In this document: positions 11,336 through 23,779 of the stretch, piece after piece
Layout of the letters: every line of letters begins with the position of its first letter
Position numbering within the stretch: position 1 is the first letter of the stretch
NCBI GenBank assembly: GCA_025594325.1
Contig: JANHCV010000009.1
Span: 1,426,001 to 1,490,000, forward strand
Source: Blastocladiella emersonii ATCC 22665
Taxonomy: Eukaryota > Blastocladiomycota > Blastocladiomycetes > Blastocladiales > Blastocladiaceae
DNA: 64,000 bases
Direction: 5' to 3'
Notes under the pieces: generated by a model
What the model was told of the DNA's origin: nothing
What the model saw: only the letters and a program-made list of their open reading frames with translations
Databases searched by the model: none
Translations under genes and position numbers: made by a program

Positions 11336-13383
11336 TCAGCGGCCAAGCTCGGCGAGCAGGTCCGTGCGCTGGAGGATTTCGGCGACCGCTTGATCCGAGC
11401 ACACCAAATGATTGCACGGAGGCTTGCACGCATCCTCTTGCGGTGCGTTTTTGCCCAATCCTTCGCGGAAGCGAACGACTGCAAAGTGCTCCACAACGTC
11501 CTGCGCGTTGGGAAACGGCATTCGGCGCGTGCGCCGGCAGTTGATGGCCAGCAGCTCGCGAATGGTATCGAGCCACACACGCTGCTTGTCGAGCGAGCAC
11601 TCGCCGCAAGTCTCGGCGAGCGGATCGGCCAGCGGAAGGCGGTGGTGACCAACGTGGCCCTTGGCCTGCGCCCAAAGCATCGCGCCCAGGAACAAGCTGG
11701 CGGTCCCCTGCGCCGCCACGTGTTTGGCAGCTGCTTTGCGGAGGGAGGGATCCTGGAGCACCGCGACCGGAATCCACGCAATTGAAGCAAGGGTCGTGGA
11801 ACACGGGCGATGACGGAGCGCTTCAGTCGCCACGAGGTAAACGTCCCACAGGTTCGTCTCGAGATCGCTCGAAAAGATGTCCGCGATCTTGCGCGACTTA
11901 CGGTCGTCATACCAGTCATTCATGTCATCCAGGGTCGACAGGAACGAGGGAACCAAGTCGAGGAACAACGCGGGTCGATGGTGGCGAGCAAATTTCATCA
12001 CCCGTTGCGGGCTCAAGGAAGGGCAACGACTGATTGAAAATACTAGATGGCGGACGAGCGAGGGTAGTGAGTGATTCCATTTCCGTGTGGTCCAGCCAGC
12101 TCGACAAAGAAACGCGTACCATCAATTACGACTTCTTCGAACCAATTGCCAAGGTTCCAGCCCACGTGCGTTGCCAACGGACCCAAAGGCCCACCATGGC
12201 TTTTGCCAAGTGCAATGCAAAGGATGCGCTTCCACGCATCGATATCAAGAAGATCAAACTTACTCCATGCGAAAGCGACATCAAGGCTGAGCGGTACGTC
12301 GCTGCTGCAGATCGTATTGGAGAATTGTGTGCGCTCCGTGTTGGTAATGGCAATGTCCAAACGACGAGGGATAAGCCGGGACAGCTCGCAAAAGACCGCG
12401 GGGCAATCTGCGAGGTAGGTTACGAGGTGCCGACCGCCAAACCACACGCGGTTGTTGCGCCACGAGTGGGACAGTAGCCACTGGAGCGTGTCGATGATGT
12501 TCTGCGTTGGAGTTTCTTTGTTGCAGGGAATGTCATTTAGGATAGCGACCGCAAAGTCGTCGCGGTTGAAAGTCTTGGCGAGCCGCTGCTTATCGAACCC
12601 AGGGAGCGCGGTCAGGGCAGGAAGCTGGCACCTGAAGATGGCAAGGATGCCCAGGAAATCGACGAGCCGCACATGCATCCGTCGACCACAGCGGCCCAAT
12701 GTCGCACTGGCACGCAGGGACTGCCTCCGCCAGGCATCGACCGGCAGCCGCATCAGAAAAAGCCGGGGGACGCGCTTGAGCGCAAAGGACACGAGCGAAG
12801 CAACAGACCGGTAATCAAGCCGTAATGCAGCAATGATCAAGAGCTGGCAAACGAGTAAAGCGGGCGACGGCGTGCATTCGTCGACGACAGCGCCGTCAAT
12901 AGTCGCTTCGAGCTCGGTAGCGAGCGCGTTGAGATCGGCTCCGTGAGAATGCAAGCTGCTGCGCGCCGAGGGAAGAATCCGGACGAGAACCGCGTGGAAT
13001 AACGACACAACAGGGTTGTAATGAGGATCGCCAGGATTCGTTTGGTATCTGCTGCCCTTGTGGACAAACTCCAGAAGCGCACTGCTGCCAGACGTAAGGA
13101 TGCAGGGTTGATCATGGAAGGAGATGTCAGAACCGTTCGAGTCGGCCGAGTCGTCAAGATAGTCCGAGTCGACAGCAGGCACACCACGAGCGAGCAGCGG
13201 ATCGATCCAGGTGCGGTTAACAATCAGGGTCTGAGCGGCAGAGTACGCTTCGCGTGCTGAGGCGCAGAGAGCGGAACGCGGCCGCGCGAGCTGGAACACG
13301 CGCGCAAAAACTTCGAGGGGAAGATCCGTGAGGCGGAAGAGATGGCCTTGCGGCATTGCTGAGTGTAATCCGTTGAGGTGCAT
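11336..13383 (-). CDS. Family B F-box-like protein, intact two-exon copy
   Basis: It starts at the ATG at 13383, and an internal ATG nine codons on is also possible. The N-terminus contains FRLTDLPLEVFARVFQLA, an F-box-like helix pair. The intron is 12043-12119 on the minus strand (donor GTACGC, acceptor CTAG, 77 nt, phase 1). Splicing gives one uninterrupted frame of 656 codons. The C-terminal exon has a CGECSLDKQRVWLDTI block and ends with DLLAELGR. Three other copies in the window share this architecture (37-38, 45-46.7 and 53.6-55 kb). It is mostly helical, with no catalytic motif visible. If the N-terminal helices are a true F-box, it would be a ubiquitin-ligase adaptor. The family itself is not one I can name. 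Confidence 0.65.
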
Positions 13384-13636
13384 GGTGGTGGCTGTGTTGT
13401 ATTGGCGAGAGAACGAAGGGAGGCGAGACCCACTGCGCTTTTGAGCGCCAGGAGGGTGAACAGCTCGTTTTACTGTTCACGTCGATCCCGAGGGTATAGC
13501 TCACGCGTATCCCGCGTATACTGTTCATTCGTATCCCGCGGGTGGCGCGACGCGACTGAGTCCCACCCGACTCACACCGTCGCGCTTTCGAGTCACTCCA
13601 TACTGCAATGAAACGCGGGCAGTAAGCTGACGCCGA

Positions 13637-14028
13637 TCAACGCACTGAAAGGTTGAGGTTTTGGACGGGATGGGTCAAAGCAGACTCCATGTCGTCGCCG
13701 AGCAGATTTGCAGCGATGGTTGAAAGCGAGCCCGACGGTCCGCGAGTCCAATCGTTCCCATCGAGGTCTCCGTGATCACACAGAAGCTCTAGCACTTTGC
13801 GGCTGACGGAAATGAGTGAGCAAGGCAGGACCGGTTGCACAACCGCTAACACTCGTCAATACGCTTCAACTCATAATCGAGAAAGTGTTGAAGCGCGCGA
13901 GGAAAGCGAGAGTGTTTGATTACGAGCGGCATCAGCTGCAGCACGCAGTTCAGTAGCTCGACTAGAAGCATGTCATTATTTGGGCGCTTGTTCCATTGCA
14001 GCAAGATTTGTTCATTGGTTTCACTCAT
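13637..14028 (-). pseudogene. Short broken gene of an unrecognised repeated family
   Basis: The ATG at 14028 opens a 60-residue frame (MSETNEQILLQWNKRPNN at the start, then LLVELL), ending at 13846. A second open stretch runs to 13637. A related minus-strand stretch lies at about 10850-10975, with RPNLATVLVELL in the matching place. Two neighbouring similar copies, both short, suggest remnants of a tandem duplication. No function can be given. Confidence 0.35.
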
Positions 14029-14287
14029 GGTTGGTGGTATTCGCGTCAGCGGGGAGCGACTGAAGGCGAACGCGGGCTCGAAAGTGTTGGGAACGGCGAG
14101 TGGCGCACGTCACATGTGTGGCGCAGCGCGAAGCAACGTGGAGTTGGTGCCGCCTTTGTCGTTTGCCTTGATTATTCGCCCCAAAGGGTTGCTGGAAAAA
14201 TTAACTGGTGGTTATATTGTCATTTTCAAAAACCGTCTGAAGCTCCGCGGCTAGGGCAATGGTGCGGACAATTCGTCGTTCCAGCAC

Positions 14288-14400
14288 TCAGTGACCAAGT
14301 GCTGCAAAGATGTCGGTACGCTTCAATAGTCGAGCGGCCTCAATGCAAGGGCCTTTCAGCTGCTTGCAATGAGATTCGCACACAACATTCCTCTGCGTGG
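14288..14400 (-). pseudogene. Family B C-terminal fragment
   Basis: The last 33 residues of a minus-strand frame (ending LLKRTDIFAALGH) match the end of the intact family B protein (EILQRTDLLAELGR). The cysteine spacing just before it also matches. The rest of the gene is absent. The sequence upstream on this strand is unrelated and includes the RPC1 pseudogene in the opposite direction. Confidence 0.55.
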
Positions 14401-14859
14401 AACAACTATCGGTCAAACTGCTCTCGGACACGGATGACAGCGGCGAGTGGGTGACGGCGGCGGACGCCTCGAGTTCGCGGAATGTAGCGGCCGTGACCTG
14501 GCCCCTGCTGCGCGCAGCGCCGTCGTGGTCGGTTCCTGTGAGCCCGGCGCGGTCGCTGCACTTTGATCGGGCAAGACCATGTCCATCCCGCTGTCGCCGC
14601 CGCGCAGTAGCGGTAGCGGCGTGCGCGGGAGTGACGCGTAACCTGCGCCACGCCATCAACTTCGCCCTCGTCCTCGCCACCTTCGACGGCAACCAGATCA
14701 CCGCCGTGTTGCACGACGAGATTGCGGACCGCTTCCACGGAGCCGCCGCGACGTGAACCGACTTCTCGGACACGTTCGTCACGTCCCGACGCGCTTTCTT
14801 TGAGAACGTGGTCGTGGCGTGTCGCCGCGCGAGCTCGGCCGCCCCGCCGAGGCGCCTGG

Positions 14860-15835
14860 CCACGTCGACAACCTGTTCCACATCACGCGCTAACAGCTCG
14901 ACTTCTTCATCGCGTCGTCGGAGCGCAAGTACGGGAAGTAGCTCGTCGATCCTGGCTCGGCCGTCGGCGCGTTGTCAATTGGCGAGCTGGGTACCCAAAA
15001 GACGCTTCGGACCCTCGACCACACCGGGTACGGGTCCATGATCGTGACGGTCGGCGTGCCGCGCCTCAGGGAGCTGATCAACGCGGCCAAGCTCATCATC
15101 GGCACGCCCGTGATCTCGGCCCGGCTCGAGAACCCCGACCTCAAAATCGTGGCGGGCATCATCAAGGGCCAGATGAACAAGTCACTCCTCGGCAACGCGA
15201 CGCACTGTCCATCACGTAGGTCATCCAGCCGACGGACCTGTCGTAAACGTGCCCCGAGCTCGACATGCAGGTCATCCACAAGCTGCTGCTCGGGCGGTAC
15301 GCGGCGACTGCTCGCGACTAAGGGCCTCAAGCTGACGGGCAAGCAGGTCATGGTCCCGCCGCAGCCGCGCGGCTGCCTGTTCGCGTCGAGGCTCAAAGAG
15401 ATCGGCAAGGTCAAGCGGCGGCTGCCGTTGATGCTCATCAACGGGTACACGGGTGTCGACCACGTCTCCGCCTCGTACGAGAACGCGGGCGGCACGCTCA
15501 ATCGGTTCGTCGAGGGGTACGGCCTGCGCCAGGTCGTGTCCGCGGACAGCGTCCTCAGCACCGAGACCACGTCCAACCACGCGGCCGAGATCGAGAGCGT
15601 GCTCGCCATCGAGTCGGCGCGCAACACCATCATGCGCGAGGTCCAGGACACGATGCTGCGGCGCAGCACGGCCATCGACCCGCGCCACCTCCGGCTGCTC
15701 GCCAACGCCACGACCTACACGGGCGAGGTACTCGAGATCACGCATTTCGGGGCGTCCAAGCCCGCGACAGGCGAGCCGCTCCCGCTCGACGTACCCGAGA
15801 TGCGCGCTGCTGCGGGCCGGGTCGCGAACCCATGA
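14860..15835 (+). pseudogene. RPC1: RNA polymerase III largest subunit, C-terminal fragment
   Basis: Translated pieces follow the C-terminal third of RPC1/RPC160 in order. A degraded trigger-loop-side block reads [17 protein letters not shown], then [15 protein letters not shown], then near 15550-15750 [39 protein letters not shown] and ITHFGASK. Blocks are separated by in-frame stops (14891, 14939, 15244) and a frame change near 15210-15310. The normal end (the DAAYFGQKD region) is missing. In a working copy this subunit forms the pol III active centre that makes tRNAs and 5S rRNA. Here it is a truncated, decayed copy, so a functional gene must exist elsewhere. No introns or poly-A tract are visible that would show retroposition. 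Confidence 0.75.
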
Positions 15836-17889
15836 TCGCCTTTGGCGCGGTCCGTTCGTTGGTCGTGATCGGTATACCGAGTGTCTGTGTGCGAGTGAGA
15901 TTTGCGTGCGTACATGATTCCGCGCTCAAATTACGAGGATTCGGTCCCATGCGATGTCAATGTTGTCTCGCTCGTCGACTCGCGTCCCTCCACGGGCTGC
16001 GGCCGCTCCGGATCGTGGCCTTGCGCGGCTGACGGTGCTGGACGTGGCATGTGTTTCGCGCTGACAGTAGCCGTGAGGTTCACGGGCGGCAAGAGCGCAG
16101 TTTGCTCACGGGACGACGAGGTTATGCAGGACTCAAGAGAGATCTGAACGCGCAGGAAAGGGACACACAGGGATAGGAACATGTCGCTGCGACGGATGGG
16201 CGATTGTATGCTTACGCGAAACATGCGGTGCGTCGTCGCGAGGGCGCGAGCGAGCAGACGGCGGACTGAAACCGGGCGACGAGGAAATGCTTGATGAGCC
16301 GCTTAACCGCGGCGATGGCGGCGAGGCGGCTCGGACGGGCCGAGGATGGCGAGTGGTCGTCGCTGCGGGCTTGCGGAACTCGCCGAGCGTGCCGGACTTG
16401 AGGAACTTGGGGTCCGAGGCAGGACAGCGCCCGCGACGGGCGAGTACCTTGGACTTGTTGCGGCGGCTCACAGGCACGGTCGGATCCGACTTGGACGGCT
16501 CGGGCCCGATGCCGCCGTGCACAACGTGAAGGACGGCGACGACAGATGGTCGGACGCGAGGATCTTGGTCGCCGAGTATATCACCCTGAACAACGACGCG
16601 CGGCAGTGAGTGCCCGAGCAGCGCGCACCTGCGCCGACCGACATACCTTGATCCAGTCGATGGACACACGCGGCCACGGTCGAGGTTGATCGATCGGGAT
16701 CCCACGCGAGCGCGAGCGCGGCGGCGCGGCGGACGAGTGTACGCGGTGCAGCAGCACATGCGTGACAGGGGGCGGCGGTTGTGGACGACAGGAGGGTTCA
16801 AGTATGGTCATTGCCACCCCGGGCCGTAGGCATCCATAACCAGGGCCGTCCTCCGTCCCGTACTTGGCCGCCCCCACCGTTCACCATCCCTTTGTTAGTC
16901 CTTCCGGCGAGTTCCAGCCTTGCCCGCCACGTTGGATGCCGCCGCGACGTGTCTCGCGTGAATGAGCGCACGAAGGGGCCCGTCCGTGGCAGGTGCCGGA
17001 GGCAGCACGAAGCCGCCCCTCGCTTCCAGGAACTAGGGCCGGGTGGCTAGTAGGCCTGCAACCGGTGTACACGTACGCCGCGCCGCACTACGCACCATGG
17101 ACACGCAGTTGTAGTCGACTTGTGCTCGAGAAGGTCAATGGACTAGTACATGGACTACGGGACGAAGACGAGAATCGCGGCCGCCCGGCGGAGATGGCGG
17201 GTGACGGGTTACTGCAGCCTGGATCGACCGGCGTGCGAGCGCGTGCCGTGAACCGTCGTCAAATTCCGGTCGTTCTCGAGCGACCCGGCGCGAACTTCAG
17301 CGACGCAGCGCCCGGAGCTCGAGGCCGAAGTAGCCTTGAGATCGGCTTGGTTGATGTCATGGAAGCGCAGGAGCGAGCGCGTTTCGGGATGCTCTGCATA
17401 CGGCGGCGGTGAGGGAATACATTGCATGGAGGGCCGGGAGCGGGCGGTGTGGGCATCCCGCCAAGCAAAGTACCGCAGCCGGCGCGAGCGAGCGAGCGAA
17501 ATCAGTGTGGTGCATCAGCTGCAATCAGGTGGGAGAAGACGCGCGAGCTGCCACAAAGCCAGGGGTGACGAAGCACCCCTGGACGAAGCGAGGGAGACGC
17601 GCGGGACGAGGACGCGTCGCGCCGTCACGTGTCGGGCGCGAGACAATTTCCCGGACGCGCGTTTTGGAAACACTTGGAGACATTTTCCCCTTGACACAAC
17701 AGTCATCTACTATCTTGGAGGGGCTCGCCGGCCACAAGGCGGTTATTTTACGGCGGCGGCCATGGATGACGCGTTGTGAACCTCGCGCCGCTGTTCGCTC
17801 AGTCGCGCTCTCTCGACACACCATAAATTCTCAATGAATCGGTCCATTGACCCACTTTAACTTGCTGCAACCTTATCTTCAAGCGCACC
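15836..17889. other. No confident gene
   Basis: This is a GC-rich stretch with overlapping composition-driven frames on both strands. A plus-strand frame at 16287-16610 and its minus-strand opposite are equally open, and neither has a recognisable motif or start. It may contain further decayed coding DNA. Confidence 0.4.
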
Positions 17890-18300
17890 ATGTTCGACCT
17901 CGACCCAGCCCTGACCAGCATCGCGCCACCGGCGGAGACCCGCACCGCGCCAAGCGAGCGGTTCGCCGGTTCGCCCACGACGCGATATCGTGCCGAAGGT
18001 GGTCGTGCAGACGCGCATGGGCGACCTCTCTCTGTCCAGTGACGAGCTCCAGGGACTCGCCAGCGACCTCGCTTTGAGCGGCCACACGTTCGCCGAGTCA
18101 CTCGTCGCCCACCGCGCCAATGACGTGCGCCGCGGACTCGACTTGTGGGAGTTGCTCGTCGACTTGACGCCGACCACGACCGCGGCACCGGGCAGCGAGC
18201 CGCGCTGGGTCTCGCGCGGTCCGCGACGTTGCGCAGCTGCTCGCCGATCTCGGGTACCGTACGCCGCCGATCGCGCGTCCGACATCCAGTGGTTACTCGC
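17890..18300 (+). pseudogene. Second copy of the duplicated fragment seen at 1.75-2.25 kb
   Basis: An ATG at 17890 is followed by a short acidic N-terminus. After a frame change, the block DLSLSSDELQGLASDLALSG and the downstream EPRWVS and RDVAQ-like stretch match the minus-strand fragment at 1752-2246. It runs directly into a family A 3' part at 18360, so it may be a chimera or a 5' replacement. Confidence 0.45.
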
Positions 18301-18359
18301 ACGCGACCGCGACCGCGCCCTCGCATCCCACGTCCTACGCGCCTGGATCCCGACATTCG

Positions 18360-20046
18360 ATGAGGAGCGAAATTTTGCAGCGCTTCGACGACCGCGACAA
18401 TCTGCGTCAGCTCATGTGGCTCGATTGCCGCGCGCTGGAGTCGGCGGTGTTGGGTGAACCGGGCGTACCGCACATGTCGTACCAGGAAGACCTCAGCGAG
18501 TATGAAGGGCGGCTCATGACGCTTGCGAAATGCGGCCCGCTCCATTCCGAGTATTGGTGCCGTCTGCTGCTCTACTTTATCCGGACCAACTCCGTCACCA
18601 AGCTGCATTGGTTAGCGTCGTACCTCCCCCTGGATGACGACCAGTTCATTCTTGCCGATGGTACGCGCCTCGCTTGCTGCATGTGCTACTCTTGGCGAAA
18701 CTGACTTGATTCCCTGGCTTCAACTGCCCAGCTATCGAAATATCAATTCAGCAGCATGACCACCGCGACTTGATCAACCGCGACAAGGATGCATTTGACT
18801 CCGACCATAGCTCTACCGATGGCGCGAGTTTTCGAACCGATTTTGACGCAACTCCCAACGACCGCTCAACGTGCTCCGCAAGGCGACGTTCACACTCTCG
18901 TCCGCGAGGTGACTCTGATCATGCAGCTTGCCATGCGCCGCAACATTTCCGTGTCCTACTTGTTGAGTCCTTGGTTGCTTGCCTCATTGGGCCGGCTGAA
19001 AGCTCTCAATGACGTGAACGCCTTCATCAACAACTACAATGGCGCGTGCCGTGTGTTCAAGACCTTTGGCTTGGCGATCAGACGTCGCACCGTCAAGGGG
19101 CCACGTGTGGCCTATGATGCCGAGCTCGCAGTCCCGTACAGCCGCCTCCTTGGTGTGATTCTCCGTGACCCAAACGTTTCACCTAGCATGCTCGCCTATC
19201 TCGCTCGGAGTCCAAAGGATGAGGATGAAGATGAAGTTGAGGAACGCCCTCACGCGTTTTGGCACTTGTACCCGCTCCTGCTGCCTGACGTTCGCCACGG
19301 CGCTGGTCCCATGCCTCGCTGGGGTTTGAGCGCGTCGGGATATCTGGATGCGCTTCCTCGTGCCCATTTCACGAGCGAGGACTTGATCAACGCGCCGGAA
19401 ATCTCAATGTCGACGGGCGCGGAAGACCTGGAGGACGGGGATCCATCGCCGCAGATTCTGGCTCTCAATCCTCGGTCGCGCTCAAAGGAAATGCTTGCTT
19501 CGCCCCTTCCCGTCGACCTGCCTGACACCGCCACTTGGGCTCCGTGGCGGTATGCGCTCCACTGCAATGCTCAACAAGGTGTCGGGGTTTGAAATTACTG
19601 TTGAGTCGATCCCGGAAGCCGTCTGTCGCATGCTGTTCTCGCGTGAGGCGCTCTTTCGCGCTGACTTTCTCCGCTGCGGCGAACTTGTCAGCGGTGTACC
19701 CAGTCCCGGCACCGAGACGGCTTGGATCCTCCAGCAGCTTTATCGCGCTGCGCCCGCGGTCCTGATCAACGACCTGGTTTGTGCCAGTGTGACCAGTCCG
19801 TCCTGTGTGTGGAGAATGCTCCCACGCGGCGCTCTCGATGGCGTGCGCTCGCCCAAGTGGCTTCTTGCTGCCGCGGTCGTGATCATTGAGCAGTACTGCG
19901 ACGACGATGAAGAGTTGCTGCACGCGATGCTAGCCGACTTGTTCGCTGCGGCGGCAGAAACTGCTAAATCGACTGAGTTTCGCAACTTATTTCAAGCCGA
20001 GTGCGAGCTCCGCGCGCTTGACGTTTCGCGACTGCTTCCGCGTTAA
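18360..20046 (+). pseudogene. Family A F-box-like protein, decayed copy 2 (3' part)
   Basis: It begins within the gene (EILQRFDDRDNLRQLM). The intron is 18662-18731 (GTACGC to CCAG, 70 nt). After it, the family A C-terminal region is recognisable to the stop at 20044: LKALNDVNAFINNYNG, MPRWGLSASGYLDALPR, RMLFSREALFRADFLR, then SVWRMLPRGALDGVRS-like and LFQAECELRALDVSR. Two frame breaks are visible. One is near 18885. The other is at about 19566, where an extra A in TGCAATGCTC shifts the frame relative to the sister copy at 43.4 kb. The N-terminal half is missing. Confidence 0.7.
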
Positions 20047-20338
20047 TAGATATACTCACGCGCAAAGTCGACTGACATATAACGGTTCATGGCATATATG
20101 AGCCGCTGGTCCCGGGACGATGGTGTCAATCAACGGGCCAGTTCTGCTCGTGCGAGAGTAGGCAACCGCCATTCGAGCAACTTGAGACGCGACGTAAAAT
20201 CATGTGACTGCGTGCAGTCATGTGACGCGTGAGAGTCGTGTTACGCGTCGCCAAACGCGCGGAGGGTCTCGGCCTCTCTTTTTCACCCAACCCCACTCCA
20301 TGAAACATATACCATTGATGTAGCTACTCAATGCAAAA

Positions 20339-23300
20339 ATGAAAGCTGAGCCCTTTATGCCGATCCGGGCCGGTTGCCTCGCCCGGCTCGCTGGCGCGAA
20401 CGACGGCGTCCCGCTCGACCCGTTCCGCAGCACCTACTCGAGCGACGTCTTTCTCTATCATGACGCCAGCGAGCCGGGCCGCTACCTCGACGCACTGCTG
20501 TGCGGGTTCCACGACTTGCGCGCTGTCGCTCAGACGCTGGCCGATGCCCAACGCAAGGGCTCTGTCGCGTCCATGTCCTTTTTGCTCAACGACGCTCGCG
20601 CCGAAATTGTTGCTCGTTCGCTCTTGATTATGCACGCGATCGCTCAAGAGCCGCAAATCGAGACCTCGTTGATTGGCCAGCTCTGGTGTTCTGCGCGTCT
20701 CGAGCCTGCCGCGCACGCTTTCTGGAAGGACCAGATGCTCAAGTGCATCGAATACGATTGGCTCAACTCGACCGGCCCAATTCGCGTCTTGGACGAAACC
20801 ACGCTGCAGGCGGTTCGGCACTGTTGGCGAGGGTGGCTGCTCCACGCGCCCGTTCACGCTCCGGTCGACGGCACGGCGGCTAGCCACGTCCAAGTTGAAA
20901 AAGGTGCTCCGACCGTCTCGGACCCCGACTCGATCTTGCATTTACGTTGCGAGGGCTCGCTCTTCTTGCTCAACTCGGGATGGCTGCGGCCCTCGGCTCA
21001 AAGCCGAATCCGAGGCGCCATTGACCGCCACGTCGCTGACAAGGTTTTCTTCGTCAAGTCGGACGACAAGCTCAAGTGCTCTATCGGCGACCTCGTCATC
21101 AATCCGACCTTCCTCGGAGTCCGCGCCGACGGCACAACCATGCCACTCTCCAAATCACTCCCTAGCCCGCTCACCGGCTTCTTTATTCCCGTTGATACCG
21201 GCATAAATCTCGAGGGCGCAATGCTTGATCAACTTCGCACTTGGCTCAACGCGCTCTTTGACTCATTCAACAAAGCTCGCTCAAGTGACCAGCCGCAACA
21301 CTCAGTAACCTTCGTCGTTGACGACGCGGTCCTGTTGCTTCAGCGGCTCATTTCCGATCCAGGCCGCCGATTTGACGTGGTTGACACGGCTTCACTGCTC
21401 GACACATGCGGTCTCGTCAACCTTGTCATCTACGGCGCCGTCCTCCTCAAGCCCAACTCAAAGTCGAACCGCGACCGCTCGCTCCTGCTCGCGTGCTCTC
21501 AAAGGCTCAATGAGCGGCGGATCTCGCCTGCGGACCTCACAACGGAGCTTCTACTTGTACCTCCTGCCGCGCATCCGGTCGTATTTGGCGTTTCGCTTCT
21601 CGAGTATCCCGGCGCGGAGGACTGGTGGTCCCAGATGCGACCCCACGCTTACTTCGACCGCCGACTCACTCGATACGGCGTGTCCATGCACATTCCCTTC
21701 ACTTTCGTGAAGGCGGAACCACCTGCCGTTCCCATGGCGCTCGCCAATGCCTCCGCAACAGGCTTGCTTTCAATGCTTGGCTTTGGGTTCAGCCAGTTTG
21801 GGAAAGGCCACCCTTGTACGGAGCTCCCTGGTACGGTTCTTGCTGTGAGCTTGCTCCGTCTGCGTCGTGCTGACTCTGCTCATTTGTGTAGCCTCGGCTC
21901 ATCCACGCACCGCGCACGTACCAATCATGCTTGCGTATGCTCAAGCCGCTGGTCGGATCACCGCTGCGTCCGCGCCTTTGACATCGCAGACGGAGCTGCC
22001 GCTTCCGTTCATTGCCTTCGATCTGTTCACCGAGACGCGGAGCTTCCTCAGTTCCGAGTGGACCGAGCTTATGGTTCAAGCTCAGCTCCACGGCTTCGAC
22101 CGCGGGGCTCTCCCCGCGCCTCCCAAGAAAATTGTCGAAAAGGGCTCGACTGCCAAGGCGAAAGCCTCGCACTTGTATCACGTCGACGCAACTTTTACGC
22201 TCTACGATGATGCCGACCTCCCGTCTCTTGCAACGCTTCTTCTCGTGATCGAACGGGGCTCGCGCGAGACGCCGCACCAATTCTATTGTCTCCACGCGAA
22301 GCATGGGCCCGGCAGGACCATCACAGTTTCGGTGCACGTCCCGCCCGAGTTCGTCGAGGACGACATCACCACGCTGCTTGTGCTGTACGCGAACCCGAGC
22401 GAAAACGGGAGTCCCAGCACTCCGTACAACCCTATTGCGCAATCCCCCTTGTACATGAACGACGCCGAGTTTGTGACTGCGACCAAGATCGAGGCAGCCG
22501 ATTACCGTGGCCCAATCCGCGACGCGATTGCTGCCGCTGCTCTCGAGCCACGCGCGCCGGCGCGTTGCTCTCTTCCAATCGTTGCAGTCAAAGAGTTGAA
22601 CATGTATGGGTGCGAAATCGTGCTCGGGCTGCCTCGTGCCGGCCGCATTCCACAGCTTTCCATTCCAGCGATTTTCATGCGCGGAGCTGCTGTTTTCTTT
22701 GTCGATGGGATGATCCAGTCGATCCAATTGGCCTACCCATGCCGCGTCGGGCGGATCGACGTGAACAAGCAGCAGCGCCGTGCGTCTGTGAAATGTGGGC
22801 CGACCCTCTCGTGTGTGGTTCCTTCCCTTGGACTTGGCGCGCTGGTTCCACGGGTTCCCACTCTGCATACGCTTGGAATCAACTTGACGCCGATTCTCAC
22901 CCACGTGGCCGAACAGTCGCTGGCCCTTATGCTCAAATGCGAGTTTCCGCCGAACGGGCAGGAACCGGTCCTCATGACCCCCAGAGGGAAGCCCACTGTC
23001 AAGTACTTCACCTTGGGGCTCAAATCGGTCGTGTCCAAGTTCTTTGGGGTGTTTGACGAGGCGGACTTGGCCAAGTCGTGCTTCTTCTTGACGCATGATC
23101 TCTCATCCGAAGCTTTCGCTGTTGTTTTCCCGCGCGTCTATCGCGTCCTGCCTCCGCACGGCAAGGCCTATGCACCGACGCCGGCCTTGGAAGCTGATGT
23201 GTTGCTTCTTTCGGACGAGCGCCGGTTTACGCCACAGCCAACGGACGGCACTTCTGTCCCGGTCCAGGAACCGCTGGTCGAAGCAGTGCGCGAGTATCTC

Positions 23301-23543
23301 GAGTTCTCGCTCGACTCGTATGCCGGACTCGCAACGACGCTTATATGGGTGGACCTCGCGGGTTGGAACCTGTCCGCGCAGACGCAGGAAAAGCTCTCTG
23401 CGATCCTGGAAGCGGGCATCGGATTGAAGCGCGCGATTTTTCTGCCGCTGTTCTCAAGCGCTGGGTATGGGATCTATCTCGAGCCCGCCAGCACGAAGCA
23501 GACGCTTCTCATGCAGCTCAATAACTACCGCTCCAGGGGGTGA
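20339..23543 (+). CDS. Large DUF4470-type protein, two exons
   Basis: It starts at the ATG at 20339. One intron (21831-21891, GTACGG to GTAG, 61 nt, phase 1) joins two long open frames into 1047 residues. Near the N-terminus, YLDALLCGFHDLRAVAQTL (about 49-67) and SMSFLLNDARAEIVARSLL (79-97) fit DUF4470, the N-terminal domain shared by dynein assembly factor DNAAF3 and many fungal proteins. This resembles the methyltransferase-like fold in which the loops around GCGDLR and NDxxxxxxAR are conserved. The remaining roughly 900 residues are unrecognised, with no membrane segment or zinc-finger cysteine pattern. The protein is much longer than DNAAF3, so orthology is not claimed. The intact frame amid pseudogenes suggests it is active. 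Confidence 0.65.
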
Positions 23544-23779
23544 ACGACCCCAATGTTTGTTGTCGTAATTTCTTTCGCACCTGATTGACTACTATATTAT
23601 TGCTCCCCGATATTCTGATATTCCAACGGTTCAGAGCGCGCTTGGGGGAGAGACATTCGAGACGCGTTGCGCCACCGCCGTGGATTCCGCGTGACCTCGT
23701 TTTCCGAATTGTTTCAGCTCCGGTGAAGCGGCGATGCCCGCTCACCGCTCGAGCTCTTCGCAGCTCCCCGTATGCTGCT

